Made by a program: the position numbers and the translations under genes. From contig NZ_AXWP01000041.1 in NCBI RefSeq assembly GCF_000482725.1, forward strand, positions 15,699 through 72,912: 57,214 bases of DNA. Reading direction: 5' to 3'. This DNA is from Psychromonas arctica DSM 14288. GTDB taxonomy: Bacteria; Pseudomonadota; Gammaproteobacteria; Enterobacterales; Psychromonadaceae. The notes under the pieces were generated by a model that was not told the DNA's origin, did not search any database, and saw nothing but the letters and a program-made list of their open reading frames with translations. Position 1 is the first letter of the stretch. The number at the start of each line of letters is the position of its first letter. Positions 17,533-26,391 of this stretch are shown here, in pieces.

Positions 17533-18246
17533 ATGGATATTCCAAACTCTATTCACCAATCTAGATATGGCATGCCCGCCGCTGATCAAATATTAGTAAA
17601 TCGACATTACATCATTGGATATTCATATTATTTTAGGCAAGCAAAATGGGCGCTTGAAATCATCAGCCCTAATAACCCAAGTATCACACGTGTCGATAAT
17701 TTTCGTCCTGACTTTCGAATTCCGACAATATTCCGCACCGATCTCATTGACTATCGAGGGTCTGGTTATGACCGGGGACACCTCGTTGCAAGTATGAATC
17801 AAAAGGACGATGAGCTGCAAAACAGTGAGACTTTCCTATTATCAAATATGTCTCCACAGGTACAACAATTCAATAGAGGGATTTGGAAAAACTTAGAGTC
17901 AGATGTACGAAGGCTTAATGAAAAAGCAAAAATTTTTGAAACCTATGTCATTTGTGGCCCCATTTTCTATTTCGACCAACCCGTTCAAAGTATCGGGACC
18001 AATGACGACAACAATGTATCGATTCCTATCCCCAATGCTTATTTTAAATCAGTATTAGTTGAAACCAATCGAGGGAGTTTAAATATGTGGTCATTCATAA
18101 TACCAAACATAGCAACAGATCAACCAACAGACACTTTCAGAGTGCCAACTAGTAAAGTTGAACAATACACTGGCATCAAACTATGGAGTGAGTTGCAAGG
18201 ACGCAATATTGAAAGGGAAAAGGAAAGAGTACGTAAGATGTGGTAA
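17533..18246 (+). CDS. DNA/RNA non-specific endonuclease (DRGH / NUC1 family)
   Basis: A 237-residue nuclease of the Serratia nuclease/EndoG superfamily. The catalytic motif DRGH (80-83, His83 the general base) is intact, followed by the metal-binding region FNRGIWKNLE with Asn114 and Glu122. These enzymes cut DNA and RNA with a single metal ion. Unlike secreted relatives it has no signal peptide or membrane helix at its N terminus, so it would stay in the cytoplasm unless exported by another route. AAGGAAG precedes the start. No inhibitor gene is visible next to it. A small terminator follows at 18297. Confidence 0.87.
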   Translation: MDIPNSIHQSRYGMPAADQILVNRHYIIGYSYYFRQAKWALEIISPNNPSITRVDNFRPDFRIPTIFRTDLIDYRGSGYDRGHLVASMNQKDDELQNSETFLLSNMSPQVQQFNRGIWKNLESDVRRLNEKAKIFETYVICGPIFYFDQPVQSIGTNDDNNVSIPIPNAYFKSVLVETNRGSLNMWSFIIPNIATDQPTDTFRVPTSKVEQYTGIKLWSELQGRNIEREKERVRKMW

Positions 18247-18296
18247 CGATTTATCTCAGCAAAAGGCAGTAGAAACATCCTCGTTGTTTTAAAGAC

Positions 18297-18314
18297 TCGG
18301 ATTTTCCGATTTTT
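18297..18314 (+). terminator. Short hairpin with T5 after nuclease gene
   Basis: TCGGA and TCCGA pair across a TTT loop and are followed by TTTTT (18310-18314). The stem is only 5 bp, so strength is uncertain, but the position between the convergent nuclease and SWIM genes fits a terminator. Confidence 0.45.
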
Positions 18315-18354
18315 GCATCTTGAATAATAAAGAGTATAGCGATTTAAGGAAAAG

Positions 18355-20076
18355 TTAAAAGCAATCAGAAAAGTGCTCTTTGAATAGTTTCTGCATATTA
18401 CGTTTTTGTTTATAGGATTGAGCGACTTGTTTCACCATCTGATTAAAGGTCTTCAGCTCTGCATTATTTGCTATTAACATTCGCTTTAATTTTAGCAACA
18501 AATCCGTGGCTTCTTGATAAGCAGAATTATTAGTTTGCTTAATAATTGAGCCGACAACACGTTGGTATAGACTAATACAATCATTCGGATGTGACGCAAT
18601 CATTAAATTGGCAATTGTAAGCAGACTATTTGTATTAGCTTGATGTGCTAATGCCCAAGTCCGAGCTTTTTCTACCTCGTTCCTATCTATATAGAAATCT
18701 AACAGCGCATCAGCATTCGCCGTGAAACCAGAGCCCATTTCAACATAACAATCTGCAAGTATTTGCTCTACTTTATCAACAAACTGCACATCGATCACAC
18801 CAGTTTGGTGCTGTAGCTCTTCTAAATTTTTATACCTTATAAAACTGGGCTGACAGCTAAATAACTGCCACGCTAATTGCCATGCTTTTTCATATTCAGC
18901 TAATGCAACCCGTACCTTAACCTCGTAGGCTTGGCATTCCCCTTTTTCGCTGGGTGTTTGCACTACCTTATAAGCTTGCTGCAACCAGTACTTTGCCTTT
19001 AACGCCTCACTATTATCTAAACAGACATCAGCAATGGCTAAATAATCAGAGAGTCTTATCGCCGTTATTTTCATAAGTTGACATTGCAATTCCCAATCAC
19101 CAGTATGCTTTGCATCATCGATGAGTGGTGCGGTTAATCGTTGAAGCGACCACCTATGCTCCCAGTCATTAAGATCACCCAATGGTGCTTTCTGTTTAGC
19201 CATATTCAGGCATTGTGCTAAAAAAATCTGTTTAACCTCAGGGCTTAAGTCGAAATCTTTAGGCACGCTTGGGAACACATCATATTTATATTCCTCAGTA
19301 TGGCTAAATATCCACAGCGCTTTCTTTTCATCAGACCAAGGCAGTTGATTAAACAGTGTGACTAACCGTTGATTAAGCTCATCCTCGATATAAAAACGAA
19401 AGCCACCTGAGTCATCAATCCGCTCTAACACTTTATTTAAGCGTTGATTAGCCTTCAAGGTTAGTTTCCATTGTTCGGTTACTGTTACTTTATCAATCAA
19501 CTTAAAAATAATCGTAAACTTCTCATCTGCATGAGTAAAATATTCACTTACTTTATTCCACTCCCACATCTCTTTTGCAGGTAATGCTTTGGTAATCAAT
19601 TTACTTAGCTCGCTTGCTGTTACATTATTTTCTTCACTACGCATAATTAATTGCCACTTATCTAGTTCATTGATTGAGTCATCAATATAAGTCATTAGGA
19701 TATCAATGAGTTCATCAACGGGCTTCTGCTTAAACCAGTTTTTCAATTGACTTTGCTTAGCCTCATCATTAACGTGCTCTTTCTCTTGCGGATTTTCAAC
19801 CAACAAAGCAACGGCAACCGCATGTTTACAAATATCTTGGTATGCACTAGCAGGACAAGTACAGCGAACCTGTAGCGTTTTGCCCTGGATTGAATCGCCT
19901 TTTTGTAGAGAGGTATAATAGTCGTCACTTCCTGAGACAATGGCAGTCGCACTATTTTCAGTTACCGATAAACGACTGACCTTACCAGAAGCATACAATA
20001 TTTGCCCTAATTGATAAGAACGACTGTTAGTGCGCTGTTTTATTTCACTGAGTTCAAACTGTAGTGATACAAACAT
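18355..20076 (-). CDS. SWIM zinc-finger protein
   Basis: A 573-residue protein with an N-terminal SWIM zinc finger: C72-x-C74 in VRCTCPASAY and C83-x-H85 in ICKHAVAVALL. The rest, from about residue 100, is helical with tetratricopeptide-like segments (ALKAKYWLQQAYKVV, AYEVKVRVALAEYEKAWQLA) and ends KLFKEHFSDCF. SWIM domains bind zinc and act in DNA or protein binding; the exact role is unknown. It is convergent with the nuclease. A decayed copy of its last about 225 bp lies at 29479-29706. Confidence 0.85.
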   Translation of the reverse strand: MFVSLQFELSEIKQRTNSRSYQLGQILYASGKVSRLSVTENSATAIVSGSDDYYTSLQKGDSIQGKTLQVRCTCPASAYQDICKHAVAVALLVENPQEKEHVNDEAKQSQLKNWFKQKPVDELIDILMTYIDDSINELDKWQLIMRSEENNVTASELSKLITKALPAKEMWEWNKVSEYFTHADEKFTIIFKLIDKVTVTEQWKLTLKANQRLNKVLERIDDSGGFRFYIEDELNQRLVTLFNQLPWSDEKKALWIFSHTEEYKYDVFPSVPKDFDLSPEVKQIFLAQCLNMAKQKAPLGDLNDWEHRWSLQRLTAPLIDDAKHTGDWELQCQLMKITAIRLSDYLAIADVCLDNSEALKAKYWLQQAYKVVQTPSEKGECQAYEVKVRVALAEYEKAWQLAWQLFSCQPSFIRYKNLEELQHQTGVIDVQFVDKVEQILADCYVEMGSGFTANADALLDFYIDRNEVEKARTWALAHQANTNSLLTIANLMIASHPNDCISLYQRVVGSIIKQTNNSAYQEATDLLLKLKRMLIANNAELKTFNQMVKQVAQSYKQKRNMQKLFKEHFSDCF

Positions 20077-20723
20077 GATGGGTTAACCTTGGTATTATCA
20101 GGTGAAATGTAAAAGCAAATTTATGTAACTATCTAGCGATGAAATTGAATGTACTTTCAATTTAATTTATGTGCTTGACAGAATAAATATTAACAGATGA
20201 TTTAAAAGATCGACACTAGTGAATATTCGAAGTTATCTTTTCATTTATTATTAATGTCCAAATAATTGATCTGTATATTTATCTCCATTACATAAGTAAG
20301 CGCGGCTAACGCAACGAGACATACAATTATAATAAGGGTTATCAGCAAGCGACACTTGCGATTGTCGATATTAGATCATAACAAAAAAATCACCTCCGAA
20401 CCTATAAAACAGCATAACTAAAAGATTATTTCACTATTAATAACAATTACTTAAATAGTCAACAACACCTATAATAAATAGGAAAATGGCCTTGAATCGA
20501 TTTATGATTCAATTTGAAGACCGTTTAAAAGGTGTTATTTAAAGCAGATGGTTACAGGAGCTAGTAATCTTAGATCAAACGAGAACTAGTCCACCTAAAT
20601 ACAACCTAGTTTTAACGATTTCCCCCCCGAAATAACAATATCAATTAGATCTTTTATTAGTTGGTGATTTTCTGCTGTAGAACGCCATGTTTTTCTGACG
20701 TACCAATCTCTATAATAAGAATA
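20077..20723. other. 647-bp intergenic region with imperfect inverted repeat
   Basis: No gene recognised on either strand. At 20464-20536 an imperfect inverted repeat has outer arms AACACCT (20464-20470) and AGGTGTT (20530-20536) and an inner hairpin GAATC/GATTC around GATTTAT. It could be a relic end of a mobile element or a structured transcript. The start of the SWIM gene has AAGG upstream, so its promoter is near 20080-20180. Confidence 0.4.
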
Positions 20724-20987
20724 TCAAACCACTTGAAGATTTTTATCGGCTGTTTCTAAACAATTATTTTGTGTTATTTCGTCGCCGTACCACTGACCTT
20801 CACCACCTTTAGCTTTTATCCTGTTTTTTATAGTTTCAGCACCAGCTTTAACAAAGACAATTACTTCTGGGAGAAGAATCTTTTCGGCAATGTTAAGCGT
20901 ATCAAAGATACTTTTGACGATATCTTCACCAACCATAATGGCCTGGTATGCCAAGGTTGAAAAGAGATACCTGTCTAGTATCAGCTC
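20724..20987 (-). pseudogene. Fragment of a thymidylate kinase-like nucleoside monophosphate kinase
   Basis: About 87 codons read without a stop on the minus strand. The stretch begins ELILDRYLFSTLAYQAIM, which matches the DRY-x-x-S-x-x-AYQ motif of dTMP kinases, and continues through PEVIVFVKAGAETIKNRI, the usual strand and helix that follow. The N-terminal P-loop half is absent: a stop lies directly before the fragment. No intact partner is seen. It is therefore a truncated relic; a small functional protein is unlikely. Confidence 0.6.
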
Positions 20988-21023
20988 TCAAGACTTTAAT
21001 GTATTCGTTACTCTTCAAAAAAT

Positions 21024-21274
21024 TAAACCCTGCTAGTAAATCGATAATATGGCGGTCTATTTCTCAGAATAAGCTAACTGATACAATGTCAGCCCAGCAA
21101 CGAAATGATTTTATTGTTAAAGAAATTGCGCTTATGCTCAGCGATTATCCACCGCAAACCAAGCAACCTTAGCTCAGGAAAGTTAAAACAATCTCCTATC
21201 AAATTTTTTAGGCAGTATTGCAAGTTACTGTAACAACAATACAGCCCCTCCAAATTTCTTGACCAAAGGTTTTA
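21024..21274 (+). pseudogene. Broken copy of the 3' end of the DUF4136 lipoprotein gene
   Basis: From TAAACCCTGC (21024) onward this repeats 17122 onward. The coding part, to the stop at 21172, differs from the intact gene at one base (Ala to Val codon); the non-coding part beyond differs more. There is no signal peptide or 5' half. The frame happens to be open upstream to 20948, but those extra codons come from the antisense of the kinase fragment. It forms the left flank of the siderophore locus and pairs with the SWIM fragment at 29479. Confidence 0.9.
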
Positions 21275-21418
21275 GGGCTTAAGGTTCAATAAGTAATAGC
21301 AACTTTCTCCCACTTATCCGTTTAAATAAGACATTAAGTTTCCTATAACATCATTTCTATTCATCATTTGGTTTAATCAACGATTTAAAAATAAGTTAAC
21401 CGTTAATATTGCAATTAG

Positions 21419-21437
21419 TAGTAATTATCATTACCAT
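21419..21437. promoter_or_regulatory. Fur-box-like site upstream of AraC regulator gene
   Basis: TAGTAATTATCATTACCAT resembles the Fur consensus GATAATGATAATCATTATC read in reverse (ATGGTAATGATAATTACTA). It lies about 160 bp before the AraC-type gene at 21595, consistent with iron repression of the regulator. Confidence 0.6.
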
Positions 21438-21594
21438 TTGTTTTTTTGTAAAAGAACGACAATTGATAAAATTAAAGACGGCATCGATCAACACGACACT
21501 TAGCAGAAATAACTAACAAGTATTTCGCTGCAGATTGAACACAATTTAAATGCCAAAGATCAGCAGTCTCAATCAGTCAATGAATAAACAGTGA

Positions 21595-22500
21595 GTGGAC
21601 GTTTTGGTAGATAATACGCATTTCACAAGAATAGAGCGCATTCTTGACTATATACATAATAATATCGACTCTCCTTTAAGCGTTGAATCTCTCGCTAAAA
21701 AAAGTTGTTGGTCTCGCTGGCAGCTACAACGTATTTTCCTTCAAGAAACAAATCAAACCGTCGCACAATATGTACGAGAGATAAAGTTAAGTCGCGCAGC
21801 TGAACAACTTCTTTTAAATACCAATAGAATTATGGATATTGCCTTAAATTGTGGGTTTAACTCTGAAATAAGCTTCAACCGATCATTTAAACAACTTTTC
21901 CAGTGCAGCCCAAGTGCCTATAGAAAACGTGGTCAGCACATCGGATTAAAAACACCTTTAATATCGTCAATGCCTAATCATCAGGCTTATGAAGTCAAAA
22001 AAAGATTATTACAAATACGCTTTGATTACCAAGCTGACTTTTACTTCTATGGTGTTAGCGGTCTAATCCAAGGAATTTTTGCTAAGCAACCTAATTATAG
22101 CAAGACAATACCGCTTATTTGGCAAAAAATGGTCGACACAACCGGCATTAAGCCACCTTTTAAGAAACCAGTGATGGGTGTGATTGATACAAGAGAAAAC
22201 CAAGATCATGCATCAAGCACTTATTGGGCAGGGTATAAAGTAAACAACAAAGAAACCAGCAATTTAGCGTCTGAACATTTATTACATGTCCCAGCACAAA
22301 CCTATGCGGTCATTCCACATACAGGTTTAGTTAAACACCTGGATTTAACGATACAGTGGTTTCTTTCTACTTGGTTACCTCAATCAGACTATCAATCAGT
22401 TGAAGGCTTTGACTTGGAAATTTATCAAGAAGGTTTTGATATTCACAGTAACGAATCAACCATGGAATGCTTTATTCCTATTCAACTTAAACCTTGTTAA
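21595..22500 (+). CDS. AraC-family regulator with N-terminal HTH (Rob-like), siderophore locus
   Basis: A 301-residue regulator with the two AraC helix-turn-helix motifs at the N terminus (about residues 10-108: LAKKSCWSRWQLQRIF, then IMDIALNCGFNSEISFNRSF). The remainder (about 125-301) looks like a GyrI-like effector domain, as in Rob. The start used is GTG at 21595; a TTG three codons later is also possible, so the exact N terminus is uncertain. Gene order next to a TonB receptor suggests it activates the locus when the siderophore is present. A Fur-like box lies upstream. Confidence 0.85.
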   Translation: MDVLVDNTHFTRIERILDYIHNNIDSPLSVESLAKKSCWSRWQLQRIFLQETNQTVAQYVREIKLSRAAEQLLLNTNRIMDIALNCGFNSEISFNRSFKQLFQCSPSAYRKRGQHIGLKTPLISSMPNHQAYEVKKRLLQIRFDYQADFYFYGVSGLIQGIFAKQPNYSKTIPLIWQKMVDTTGIKPPFKKPVMGVIDTRENQDHASSTYWAGYKVNNKETSNLASEHLLHVPAQTYAVIPHTGLVKHLDLTIQWFLSTWLPQSDYQSVEGFDLEIYQEGFDIHSNESTMECFIPIQLKPC

Positions 22501-22600
22501 GCACCGCTTATTTTTATAAAAACCACTTTATTGAAATAAATATCAATCATGCCCCAAATTGTTAAGTTTATTGTTAAGTAGTGCTTTAGAATCAAAACAT

Positions 22601-22619
22601 GATAATGATTCCCATTTAG
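22601..22619. promoter_or_regulatory. Fur-box-like site upstream of TonB receptor gene
   Basis: GATAATGATTCCCATTTAG begins with nine bases identical to the Fur consensus and keeps CATT in the second half. It lies about 31 bp before the receptor start, the expected place for iron-dependent repression. Confidence 0.7.
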
Positions 22620-22649
22620 AAATGGATTTATGAACAACTTGAGGTACTC

Positions 22650-24743
22650 ATGAACAAGCAACATACACGGTCAATTCTTGCACTTTCAGTCGCGGCAGCG
22701 CTTGCAGCACCCTATACTGCAATGGCAGATGAAGCAGACAAACAAGGAACCTATTTTGATACCATGACAGTCATGGGAAAAACTTATCGAAACACTGCAA
22801 CAAAAACAGTATTAGAACCAGAAGAAACGCCGCAGGCGATAAATATAATTGATAATGAGCAGTTAGAAATCCGTAGTGTTAAAACATTAGGGGAAACCTT
22901 AAAGTACACACCAGGCATCACCTCAAATAATTATGGTTCAGAAGCCACTTTCCTAGATGTATTTAATATTCGTGGCTTTAATGTTAGCCAAAGTTATTAT
23001 AATGGTGTCTCACTTCAAACCTTATCGGGCTGGAACTTACAACCACAAATTGATCCGATTGCACTTCAACAGGTAGAAATATTTAAAGGGCCAACCTCTG
23101 TTTTATACGGCGCAATGCCTCCTGGAGGAATGGTCAATTTAATCGGTAAAGCACCACAAGCGGAAAATAATACAACCATTGGAGCTTCTATCGGCACTGA
23201 TGATTTAAAAGAATTTTCAATTGATTCTGCAGGACAAATTGGTGACAGTGATTTTAACTATCGTTTTGTAGGGTTAACCCGCCAGTACGATACACAAACA
23301 TCACTTTCAGGCAATGAACGTTATGTTATTGCTCCTTCTATTGATTGGAATATCAGTGATAAAACGCTATTAAATGTAAACCTTTATTATCAGAAAGATC
23401 CTCAGGTAGGTAATAACACGGCGATGCCAGAGTCAATACTGGTCAATAATGATAGTGATTATTCTGTCGGAGATAAAAATTGGAATGATACAGAGCGTGA
23501 ATTTTTATTAGCAGGTTATAAATTCCAACATGAATTTGAGAACCAAATAACCTTCATGCAAAATTTTCGTTACATGAAAGGAGAGTTTGAACAAAAAAAC
23601 TCATACACCTACAGTTATGATGCCACAACAGGTGATTTAGGCAGAGCCTTATATTCAACTCAAGAAACTTCTGAAGGCTTTGTATTTGATAACCAACTTT
23701 CTGCTAACGTAACAACCGGCGATGTTGACCACAACCTCTTAATTGGAGCTGATTTTCAAAAACTAGATGGCGATGCTGAATATGCAACACATGGTGTATC
23801 AACCTTCAACACATTTACACCAAACAATAATATGATTGATGCCAGCAAACTCACAAAAACAGTCTATTCCGACGATGATATTCACAGTAAACAAGTGGGG
23901 ATATATGCACAAGATCAACTGCAATGGGGTAGCTTGATTGTTATCGCTGGTTTACGCTTTGATCAATATAATGCCGATGGGACATCCTACGGAACAACCT
24001 ATAAAACCGATGAATCAAATCTATCCTACCGTGTAGGTGCATTATATGAGCTTGATAACGGTATTTCGCCTTTTGTTAGTTATGCGACTAGCTTTGAACC
24101 ATTAAATACCTCTGGTTACGAACCTGAAACAGGCGAACAAATTGAACTTGGCTTGAAATACATGTCCTATGACGAATCTATTTCCGGTTCCGTTGCATTG
24201 TTTAATATTGTGAAATCAAATGTTGTTACCGTAGATCCTACAACTGTGGGTTCAGGTTCATACAGCTATGTCCAAATAGGCGAAGTCACCTCACAAGGTG
24301 TGGAGCTTGATACTAAATTCCAGTTAACAGACTCATTCGATCTTGCAGTAAATTACACCTACTTAGATGTTGAAGTGACTAAAGATACTTTATATGAAGG
24401 CACAACCCCGCTTTATAACCCAGAACACTCTGCAAGTTTATGGGCCAACTACCAAACAGATCAAGGTCTGCTTCGTGGCAGTCGGTTAAGCGCAGGTGTT
24501 CGTTATGTCGGTGAAATGCAAAAAAATACAGCCAATACCCAAGGCATGGTACCAGACTACACTATTGTAGACTTATCAGTTGGTTATGAACTAGGCAACG
24601 TCTCATCTTCATTAGATGGGGCAACGGCAAATGTGATTGTTAGTAACTTATTTGATACTGATTCATATGCTTGTTATGACCAAGATAACTGTTGGAATAA
24701 CGCAGATCGCAGTGTTGAGCTAAAAGTAAATTATAGCTTTTAA
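22650..24743 (+). CDS. TonB-dependent siderophore receptor
   Basis: A 697-residue outer-membrane receptor. The signal peptide (to about residue 26, ending ALAAPYTAMADE) is followed by a TonB-box-like segment (DTMTVMGK), a plug domain (ETPQAINIID, then KGPTSVLYGAMPPGGMVNLI at about 150-170) and a beta barrel. It ends ELKVNYSF with the terminal aromatic residue required for barrel assembly. The plug wording is that of FhuA/FhuE/FoxA-type receptors for hydroxamate siderophores, supported by the FhuF-like gene next door; the exact ligand cannot be read from sequence. GAGG precedes the start. Confidence 0.93.
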   Translation: MNKQHTRSILALSVAAALAAPYTAMADEADKQGTYFDTMTVMGKTYRNTATKTVLEPEETPQAINIIDNEQLEIRSVKTLGETLKYTPGITSNNYGSEATFLDVFNIRGFNVSQSYYNGVSLQTLSGWNLQPQIDPIALQQVEIFKGPTSVLYGAMPPGGMVNLIGKAPQAENNTTIGASIGTDDLKEFSIDSAGQIGDSDFNYRFVGLTRQYDTQTSLSGNERYVIAPSIDWNISDKTLLNVNLYYQKDPQVGNNTAMPESILVNNDSDYSVGDKNWNDTEREFLLAGYKFQHEFENQITFMQNFRYMKGEFEQKNSYTYSYDATTGDLGRALYSTQETSEGFVFDNQLSANVTTGDVDHNLLIGADFQKLDGDAEYATHGVSTFNTFTPNNNMIDASKLTKTVYSDDDIHSKQVGIYAQDQLQWGSLIVIAGLRFDQYNADGTSYGTTYKTDESNLSYRVGALYELDNGISPFVSYATSFEPLNTSGYEPETGEQIELGLKYMSYDESISGSVALFNIVKSNVVTVDPTTVGSGSYSYVQIGEVTSQGVELDTKFQLTDSFDLAVNYTYLDVEVTKDTLYEGTTPLYNPEHSASLWANYQTDQGLLRGSRLSAGVRYVGEMQKNTANTQGMVPDYTIVDLSVGYELGNVSSSLDGATANVIVSNLFDTDSYACYDQDNCWNNADRSVELKVNYSF

Positions 24744-24749
24744 TGCAGT

Positions 24750-24770
24750 GGGCGGTGCAAGCCGCCCTTT
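24750..24770 (+). terminator. GC hairpin with GCAA tetraloop between receptor and reductase genes
   Basis: GGGCGGT (24750-24756) pairs with GCCGCCC (24761-24767) around a GCAA tetraloop, followed by TTT. It lies 6 bases after the receptor stop and just before the next start at 24774. It probably causes partial termination or protects the receptor mRNA, setting receptor expression above the downstream genes. Confidence 0.65.
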
Positions 24771-24773
24771 ACC

Positions 24774-25553
24774 ATGATAATTGAAAAGACAAGCACAATT
24801 AAAAATACACATACAACCAAAAATGCAGATGCCCTTACTTCCATGTTAGATTTATGCAGACAGGTAATCCCCTACCTAAATGGAAAATTTGAAGCTCCTC
24901 AGCAACAGCAAATACTCAAAAATAATAATGAATGGCTTACCGGACAAGCGCAAGATTACCAAACTATTCAAGCGCTAAAAGCTGATTTACAAAAGCAAAA
25001 CCCAGATGCAGGCAGTGCTTATTATCAAGCTCGACTATGGCATCTACTTTGTTGGCAACCTATCTATATCACTTTCATTAGTGTTTATGGTTTAAAACAA
25101 CTGCCTGATTTTACTGGCTTCAAACAACAACGCCAACATAATGCAATTATCGGTTTTGTTTTTCAAAGTAATAACGTCAGCACAGGCGAAATAGATCAAT
25201 TAATCACACAGGCAGCAAAGCAATTAAAACCACTCATTGAACACTATCGAATACAGTTAAATTCATTACAACGCTGCCCGTCTGGTTATGCAGGACGTTT
25301 TATCGCCGACTCAATAATGAGCAACTTACTTAGGGTCCGCGAGTTCGATGCAGACTTCAATGATCAAACCATACTAAACCATGCAAAACGATGGCTTAAT
25401 GCTTTCGCACTGCCAGAGAAACTAGTTAACTCTTTACAAACCAATACAGAGAAACCTATTAAACTAATTAGGACAAGCTGCTGCCTTGCGGACAGGATTA
25501 ATGAAAAACTTTGTGCCGATTGCCCTAAAGCTAACAAACTTAGATTCAAATAA
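24774..25553 (+). CDS. FhuF-like ferric siderophore reductase
   Basis: A 259-residue protein with the FhuF-type C terminus: SCCLADRINEKLCADCP gives Cys-Cys, nine residues, then Cys-x2-Cys, the four ligands of the unusual [2Fe-2S] cluster of siderophore-iron reductases. The rest is divergent, with a conserved-looking GRFIADSIM segment near residues 174-182. It would reduce ferric siderophore in the cytoplasm and release Fe2+. The start at 24774 lacks a good ribosome-binding site, because the hairpin occupies that place; translation may depend on readthrough. The ABC ATPase starts 16 bases after it. Confidence 0.83.
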   Translation: MIIEKTSTIKNTHTTKNADALTSMLDLCRQVIPYLNGKFEAPQQQQILKNNNEWLTGQAQDYQTIQALKADLQKQNPDAGSAYYQARLWHLLCWQPIYITFISVYGLKQLPDFTGFKQQRQHNAIIGFVFQSNNVSTGEIDQLITQAAKQLKPLIEHYRIQLNSLQRCPSGYAGRFIADSIMSNLLRVREFDADFNDQTILNHAKRWLNAFALPEKLVNSLQTNTEKPIKLIRTSCCLADRINEKLCADCPKANKLRFK

Positions 25554-25569
25554 TAAGATACCTAAACGA

Positions 25570-26391
25570 ATGACAATTAATAAAAAAATATCACATTCCA
25601 CTTTAACCGCTAAAAATTTAGTCGTTGGTTACACTACCCCTGTTGTAAAAGGTATCGACCTTGAAATACAACCGGGCAAAATGAACATTTTAATTGGCTC
25701 AAATGGTTGTGGGAAATCAACTCTCTTAAAATGTTTAGCCCGTGTCCTCATCCCAATCAGTGGTGAAGTTTTACTTAACCATCAGAATATTCATTCTCAG
25801 CCAGCCAAACAAGTCGCTAAAATAATGGCCTTATTGCCACAAGGACCTATTGCACCGGAAGGTTTATCGGTTAAAGAACTGGTTGCTCAAGGTCGATACC
25901 CACATCAAAGCTTTTTAAAACAATGGAGCATTGAGGACGAAGCCGCAGTGATGCAGGCAATGCAACAAGCAAATATTACTGAGTTGGCAGATAGTGCGAT
26001 CGCCGAGTTATCAGGCGGACAAAGGCAACGTTGCTGGATTGCGATGGTACTTGCTCAGCAGACGGACATTATTTTACTCGATGAACCGACCACCTATCTC
26101 GACCTAAAAGTACAAGTAGACCTATTGGAGCTATTAACTGAGATGGCCCACCAGCATCAACGGACATTAGTCATTGTTTTACACGAATTAAACATTGCAG
26201 CCGCATATGCAGACCATTTAATTATGATGAAAGAAGGCAAAATTTATACGCAAGGGACAGCGCAAGATGTGTTTAATGCTGAAAATCTAGCCAGTGTATT
26301 TGGTTTAAATACAAAGGTTATAACTGATTTAGAATCGAATACGTTAATTTGTATACCTATAAAAAAACGTGGTCATAAGGAAAGCTTATGA
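25570..26391 (+). CDS. Siderophore ABC transporter ATP-binding protein (FepC/FhuC type)
   Basis: A 273-residue iron-chelate importer ATPase. Walker A GSNGCGKST, signature LSGGQRQRCWIA, Walker B IILLDEPTTYLDL and switch His in VLHELN are all present. The frame is open from 25486, overlapping the reductase gene, but ATG 25570 lies 16 bases after that stop and gives a normal N terminus (MTINKKIS). It overlaps the first permease gene by four bases (ATGA), so translation is coupled. Confidence 0.93.
   Translation: MTINKKISHSTLTAKNLVVGYTTPVVKGIDLEIQPGKMNILIGSNGCGKSTLLKCLARVLIPISGEVLLNHQNIHSQPAKQVAKIMALLPQGPIAPEGLSVKELVAQGRYPHQSFLKQWSIEDEAAVMQAMQQANITELADSAIAELSGGQRQRCWIAMVLAQQTDIILLDEPTTYLDLKVQVDLLELLTEMAHQHQRTLVIVLHELNIAAAYADHLIMMKEGKIYTQGTAQDVFNAENLASVFGLNTKVITDLESNTLICIPIKKRGHKESL

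Noticed and set aside
17533-18246. Toxin-antitoxin or contact-dependent toxin
   Set aside because: No antitoxin or immunity gene, no delivery domain and no repeat region accompany the nuclease.
20464-20536. Integron attC site
   Set aside because: The outer bases do not fit the RYYYAAC and GTTRRRY core sites and no integrase is present.
20948-21172. Open frame of 74 codons ending in the DUF4136 C terminus
   Set aside because: Its first third is the antisense of the kinase fragment and has no ribosome-binding site; only the copied 3' end is meaningful.
25486-25569. N-terminal extension of the siderophore ATPase
   Set aside because: It lies inside the FhuF-like gene in another frame; ATG 25570 gives a family-typical N terminus.
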